Source: JBEATZ01 sp041178545 (GTDB lineage Bacteria > Planctomycetota > UBA1135 > UBA2386). From it: a stretch of 11,307 nt of DNA. Location of the stretch: positions 1 through 11,307 of the forward strand of contig JBEGVB010000107.1 of assembly GCA_041178545.1 (NCBI GenBank), read 5' to 3'. The first letter of the stretch is position 1; each line of letters starts with the position of its first letter. A program made the translations under genes and the position numbers. Under the pieces are notes generated by a model that saw only the letters and a list, made by a program, of their open reading frames with translations, did not search any database and was not told where the DNA came from. Of this stretch, positions 8,801 through 11,307 are shown piece by piece.

Positions 8801-9444
8801 GGTCGCAGTCCTTCACGGCGCGGGGCACCGCCACGGTCGGCAACCGTGGCAACGTGACGCTCGACGTCGAGGTGTCCTTCGCCGGTGCGGCAGGCTTCGG
8901 CATCGCCGACGCACTGCGCGAGCGACCTGCAGACGAGCAGAAGCAGATCAGCCGCCAGGTCGCACAGCAGCTGCTGCCCGGCTGGCAGCTGTCGCTTGCC
9001 GAGGCGCGCGACCTGGAGCCTGTGGGCAAGCCGGTCGTGTTCCGCGTCCGTGCCACCCGCCGGGCGCTCCAACAGGCTGCCGACGGCAAGACCCTCCTGC
9101 AGCTGCCCCTGCCCAGAGGCAGCTACGTCCCCTCCTTCGGCGACCGGTCGAAGCGCACCCTCCCGATGCGGCTCCCAGCCGAGTTGCACGCGCGCTGGGA
9201 GGTCGAACTCGTCACCGGTCCCGACCTCGAGGTCGCGAACCTTCCGGGCGCCGTGGTCGTGAGCGAGGGCACGTTCGACTACGGCCTCGTGGTGCGACCT
9301 GGCGCCAAGGGACTCCGCATCGAGCGCACCTTCTCGCTGCGTCCCACCACGATCCCGCCACAGCGCTTCGGCGACTGGATGCGCGCGCTCGCAGCCGCCG
9401 ACCGCGGCGACGAGACGGTGGTCGAGTTGCGCGCAACCCGCTGA
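5812..9444 (+). CDS. Exported TPR / DUF3857-like / transglutaminase-like paralogue, probably catalytically dead
   Basis: A 1210-residue protein read from GTG 5812, overlapping the TGA of the previous gene by 4 nt (GTGA), which suggests translational coupling. A signal peptide runs over residues 1-19 (VLA|QQQQ). The domain order copies its neighbour: a beta-sandwich at about 125-275 with VVGPF, a VNG turn and a GENHVVLK strand; a helical TPR-type region at about 300-600, clearest at about 465-600; a DUF3857-like domain at about 645-800; a transglutaminase-like fold at about 850-960; and a beta-rich C-terminus. The catalytic positions are altered. GDC has become GDR (Arg897, CGC at 8500-8502), and the His position holds Pro941, 17 residues before Asp958, the same spacing as His984 to Asp1001 in the neighbour. 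I infer a pseudoenzyme, perhaps a regulator, scaffold or substrate-binding partner of the intact paralogue. Divergence is spread along the whole protein and the frame is uninterrupted, so it does not look like a decaying pseudogene. Confidence 0.86.
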   Translation: MKRFLATSFTLVAGALVLAQQQQPDTEAVARALVTSLAPERDDPDAAIRSLVETALARGDKLGALLLREAIARTDALQSPAQLLALLPAEPAPAIRLPVAHLRLRLQAAAGVTGPLVDPWAGDASSLLVVGPFGDHGDHWNHVPFPPEARFPRLGEALAGRGRTVTARVLVRETLQRTVNLTDPKLVLSGCWYALHRVRTDNPVVGFAEVECANGAFELFVNGRIVASVDPALTPGTHARHAPVRFLPGENHVVLKTCTNGAHVVALRYVGADGGRLDGLVEVDASAEPAPHVAPDDAGAPVWDDGLAALLTASQSSEWALAAAAAVAQRLDREEDLLALADIATSAQVREPQPALVLAGVLRAASDLPEEQRRARAAQLEELALAALPTHHHAAVRARVRQLEDADQREQAVRLLRAQAEAGHAGPATYSSWQAALRRLRFTAEEQPLLAAWAAACPGDPRPRGMTANLLASQGNARGAVAQLRAALAARPDHEPAAQSLFQMALDCQDEALAREALDAWFPANRFPGEPPLQLLMARAALARRLGDEASLRSALEALGASPAADADIQRALGERLLQLGDDAAALAAWDRSLALRGDQFGLRAVVAGVAGPEDPWAHFARFRRDGLAAARAHQSGPQDASAPTTAVLDQMIVEVFPDGSQVQEVHMVRRVNDLAGVEATKDAREAAAADELLLIRTLGTDGTTATPVRLDEGFSMTRLEPGAFVEFRYRNHRASTRPDPQQPLTFLFRSEDEPYGLSELVLVLHEDSPGELRTRGLDAPSEELDLGDGRRALVFRAEKVDRLPTERATPPVQELVPVAGWGEDGAMGAVARASRRALVRATRPSLQVRRTTEEALAGVEDPAAKVLALHEHCHREVRDGSSSSPTETVLRGQGDRFGLFVSMLRAAGIPHRLGFAEGEREELGSGEAPLFDQDDPFQVPCAVVPVPGREPLWFFADAPRYYPAGWVQGSRFGARALLCDEDGFELVRVPQSAEAWSQSFTARGTATVGNRGNVTLDVEVSFAGAAGFGIADALRERPADEQKQISRQVAQQLLPGWQLSLAEARDLEPVGKPVVFRVRATRRALQQAADGKTLLQLPLPRGSYVPSFGDRSKRTLPMRLPAELHARWEVELVTGPDLEVANLPGAVVVSEGTFDYGLVVRPGAKGLRIERTFSLRPTTIPPQRFGDWMRALAAADRGDETVVELRATR

Positions 9445-9465
9445 TGACAGCGCGCGCGAGCGGCT

Positions 9466-11307
9466 TCACCGCAACCGCTGCAGGTCGTACAGCACCAGCG
9501 TGCACCGCGGCTGCCCGTCCGGTCCCTGCCGCACGCGCGGGACGAGCAACTGGCCGAACCCGTCCCCGTCGAGGTCGGGGACATGCAGCATGCGCACGCG
9601 GTCGTCCGCAGCGATGCCCTTGGCACCACGGAAGTCATTGGGCAGCGCCTGCGAACCAAGCATGCTGCCGTCCGCAGACGAGACGAACAGCACCCGGCAA
9701 CGGGAGTGGATGCCAACGAGGAGGGCCACGTCGCCACGGGAGTCGCCGTCGAGATCTGCCACCGGAAAAGCCTGCCGTAGCTCGGTGTCCTGAGGGTCCC
9801 ACTGGCCATCGCCAGCCAGCCTGGCCTGCTGGTCCCAGAGCACGCCGCGCGGCAGGGAGATCATCGTCATGATGACCGTGCCGCCCATGCTCTGCAGGTG
9901 GGAGAAGGAGAGGAAGAGCTCGGGCTTGCCGTCCCCATCGGTGTCCGGAACCCAGCACCCACTGGCCCACCGGGACCGCGCGTCGAAGTAGTATCGGTGC
10001 AGGGGCACGAACTCGAGACCTCCTACGACGGCCGGCGGCATGCCCTGGAGCTGCAGCAGACCGTTGCCGCTCCAGATCTCGAGGACCGAAGGTGGGAAAT
10101 CGCGGTTCGCGCGCGACCCCATCGGTCGCAGGGTTGCAAACTCCAACAACCGGTCGCCGTCGAGGTCGGCCGGCTCCGCGAGCGGTACGAGGTTGAGTCC
10201 GACATCGGGAACCGGGTCCATGCCGTCGACACGCGCAACCAGAGCCTTCGAACGGGTGTCAAGCAGCACGATGGCGCCCCGCTTCTCTTCCCCGCCTGGG
10301 TAGCCGCGCGCATCAGCGACGAACAAGTTGTCGGTGGCGTAGGAAAGCACTGGCTGCACGACCTCCCCGAGCTGGTGGTGCGGAGTCTTGGTGCCGACCG
10401 GGGGCAGCTGCCATGAGTTGAGTTGGCTGCCGGTCGCGCTGGAGACGAGGAGCAAGCGCCCCGAGCGGTAACCCGGCTGGGAGTACTGGGAGTCAGCGAG
10501 CAGGAAGTCGCGTTGGCGGTCGCCATCGGCGTCAGCGACCGACAGGATGACCGGGACCACCGTCGAGAGGGCCTCGCAGGGGAGCGGGTCCGTTGTCTCC
10601 CCGCTCTGCACCTCCACCCGGTGGAACTGGCCGGCCACCGGAGGTGCCGATGAGGCAACGGGCGACATGGCGATGACGGCATCGAGCAAACGAGGGTCCC
10701 TTCGCCCGGGCTCGAGCACCATCCCTCCCGGCACCCAACCGGGAGGCAACTCGGTGAGCCGCCGCTCCGCAAGGGCCAGCTCCTTCACCTGCAGCACTGG
10801 CAGCGCATTCCAGCTGGTGCGCCGGTGGGAACCGGGATCGAGAGCAGGCTGTGCGTACCAGGAGACGAGGTCGGGATCGGCCACCACCGCGAGACACACA
10901 GGGTCCGACTCCACGTGGCCGCCACTGACAAAGCTCGCAAGGTGCCGTACCACCACGCCGTCCGCATGGTCGTGGGCACTGCGCATGCGTGCGAACAGAC
11001 GGAAACGCCTGCAACCCGGATCCCCGACGGCAATCTCCAGCACCTCGGGCTCTGGCAGCTGGAGCGAGTTCGCCAGCAGCTGGCCAGGACCGATCGACAC
11101 CTCAGCCCCCTCGTCGAGTCGGTAGCTGAGCTGCAGGTCCCCGTCGCGGTCGGCACCGGACCGGAACATCACGCAGAGGGACCGCACCCGCTCGGGAAAC
11201 GTGACGTCGACCACGGCAAGCGCGTGATCCTCGCCCGCCTCGAGCGGCGTGATGCACGCCATGGCCATGGGCAGGAAGTCGGCAATCTTGCTCACCTCCT
11301 GTGTGTT
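9466..11307 (-). CDS. FG-GAP/VCBS-type beta-propeller protein with DxDGD calcium loops (probably 5' partial)
   Basis: The frame reads from the right edge down to the TGA at 9466-9468. Counting from a GTG at 11295 gives 609 residues; the frame stays open for four more codons to the edge. DxDGD calcium-binding loops occur at residues 49-53, 255-259, 377-381, 451-455, 514-518 and 574-578. The last five sit in repeats of the form (V)xDxDGDxxxDxLL, typical of FG-GAP/VCBS repeats that build integrin-like beta-propellers. Such proteins are usually extracellular and take part in adhesion or surface structure. No signal peptide is seen at the visible N-terminus, which reads like mid-protein sequence, so the true start is probably outside the window. 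An AGGAGG at 11295-11300 overlaps the first base of the GTG and is too close to serve it. The gene converges on the transglutaminase unit with a 21-nt gap and is not part of that operon. No enzymatic domain is recognised. Confidence 0.8.
   Translation of the reverse strand, partial: NTQEVSKIADFLPMAMACITPLEAGEDHALAVVDVTFPERVRSLCVMFRSGADRDGDLQLSYRLDEGAEVSIGPGQLLANSLQLPEPEVLEIAVGDPGCRRFRLFARMRSAHDHADGVVVRHLASFVSGGHVESDPVCLAVVADPDLVSWYAQPALDPGSHRRTSWNALPVLQVKELALAERRLTELPPGWVPGGMVLEPGRRDPRLLDAVIAMSPVASSAPPVAGQFHRVEVQSGETTDPLPCEALSTVVPVILSVADADGDRQRDFLLADSQYSQPGYRSGRLLLVSSATGSQLNSWQLPPVGTKTPHHQLGEVVQPVLSYATDNLFVADARGYPGGEEKRGAIVLLDTRSKALVARVDGMDPVPDVGLNLVPLAEPADLDGDRLLEFATLRPMGSRANRDFPPSVLEIWSGNGLLQLQGMPPAVVGGLEFVPLHRYYFDARSRWASGCWVPDTDGDGKPELFLSFSHLQSMGGTVIMTMISLPRGVLWDQQARLAGDGQWDPQDTELRQAFPVADLDGDSRGDVALLVGIHSRCRVLFVSSADGSMLGSQALPNDFRGAKGIAADDRVRMLHVPDLDGDGFGQLLVPRVRQGPDGQPRCTLVLYDLQRLR

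Noticed and set aside
9459..9479. Possible bidirectional terminator between the convergent genes (AGCGG ... CCGCT)
   Set aside because: The stem is only 5 bp with an 11-base loop, lies partly inside the - strand gene and has no T-run on either side.
11284..11286. ATT as a rare start codon for the FG-GAP gene, 8 nt from AGGAGG
   Set aside because: ATT starts are very rare, there is no signal peptide after it, and the frame is open to the window edge, so a start further upstream is more likely.

Overview
This is a GC-rich, gene-dense bacterial window that looks like Planctomycetota. The basis is the gene content: a secreted protein built of EF-hands, giant exported TPR/transglutaminase proteins and an FG-GAP propeller protein, together with GTG starts and weak Shine-Dalgarno sites. 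The phylum is an inference. No rRNA, tRNA, CRISPR array or mobile element was seen.

Layout: (1) Bases 1-998, + strand: the 3' part of a gene for a protein with a long, charged, arginine-rich, probably disordered region and a C-terminal NYN/LabA-like fold that has lost the usual acidic motif. (2) Bases 999-1168: a 170-nt intergenic gap with a small hairpin just after the stop and a weak promoter candidate. (3) Bases 1169-9444, + strand: a compact three-gene unit. It encodes an exported or lipid-anchored protein with six EF-hand loops, a 1254-residue exported protein (beta-sandwich, TPR region, DUF3857-like domain, transglutaminase-like domain with an intact Cys-His-Asp triad), and a 1210-residue paralogue with the same architecture but with the catalytic Cys and His replaced. 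The gaps are 9 nt and then a 4-nt overlap, so the three genes are probably co-transcribed. (4) Bases 9466-11307, - strand, convergent and only 21 nt from the previous gene: an FG-GAP/VCBS-type protein with several DxDGD calcium loops, probably cut by the right edge.

How the genes may work together: all three products of the central unit carry N-terminal export signals. A calcium-binding partner, a probable cysteine peptidase or transglutaminase and a catalytically dead homologue suggest an envelope or extracellular protein-processing or scaffold module. This is the best candidate here for an undescribed system. The functional link is inferred only from gene order, shared export signals and domain content. 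The parts belong to known families; what stands out is the active/dead pair beside the EF-hand protein.
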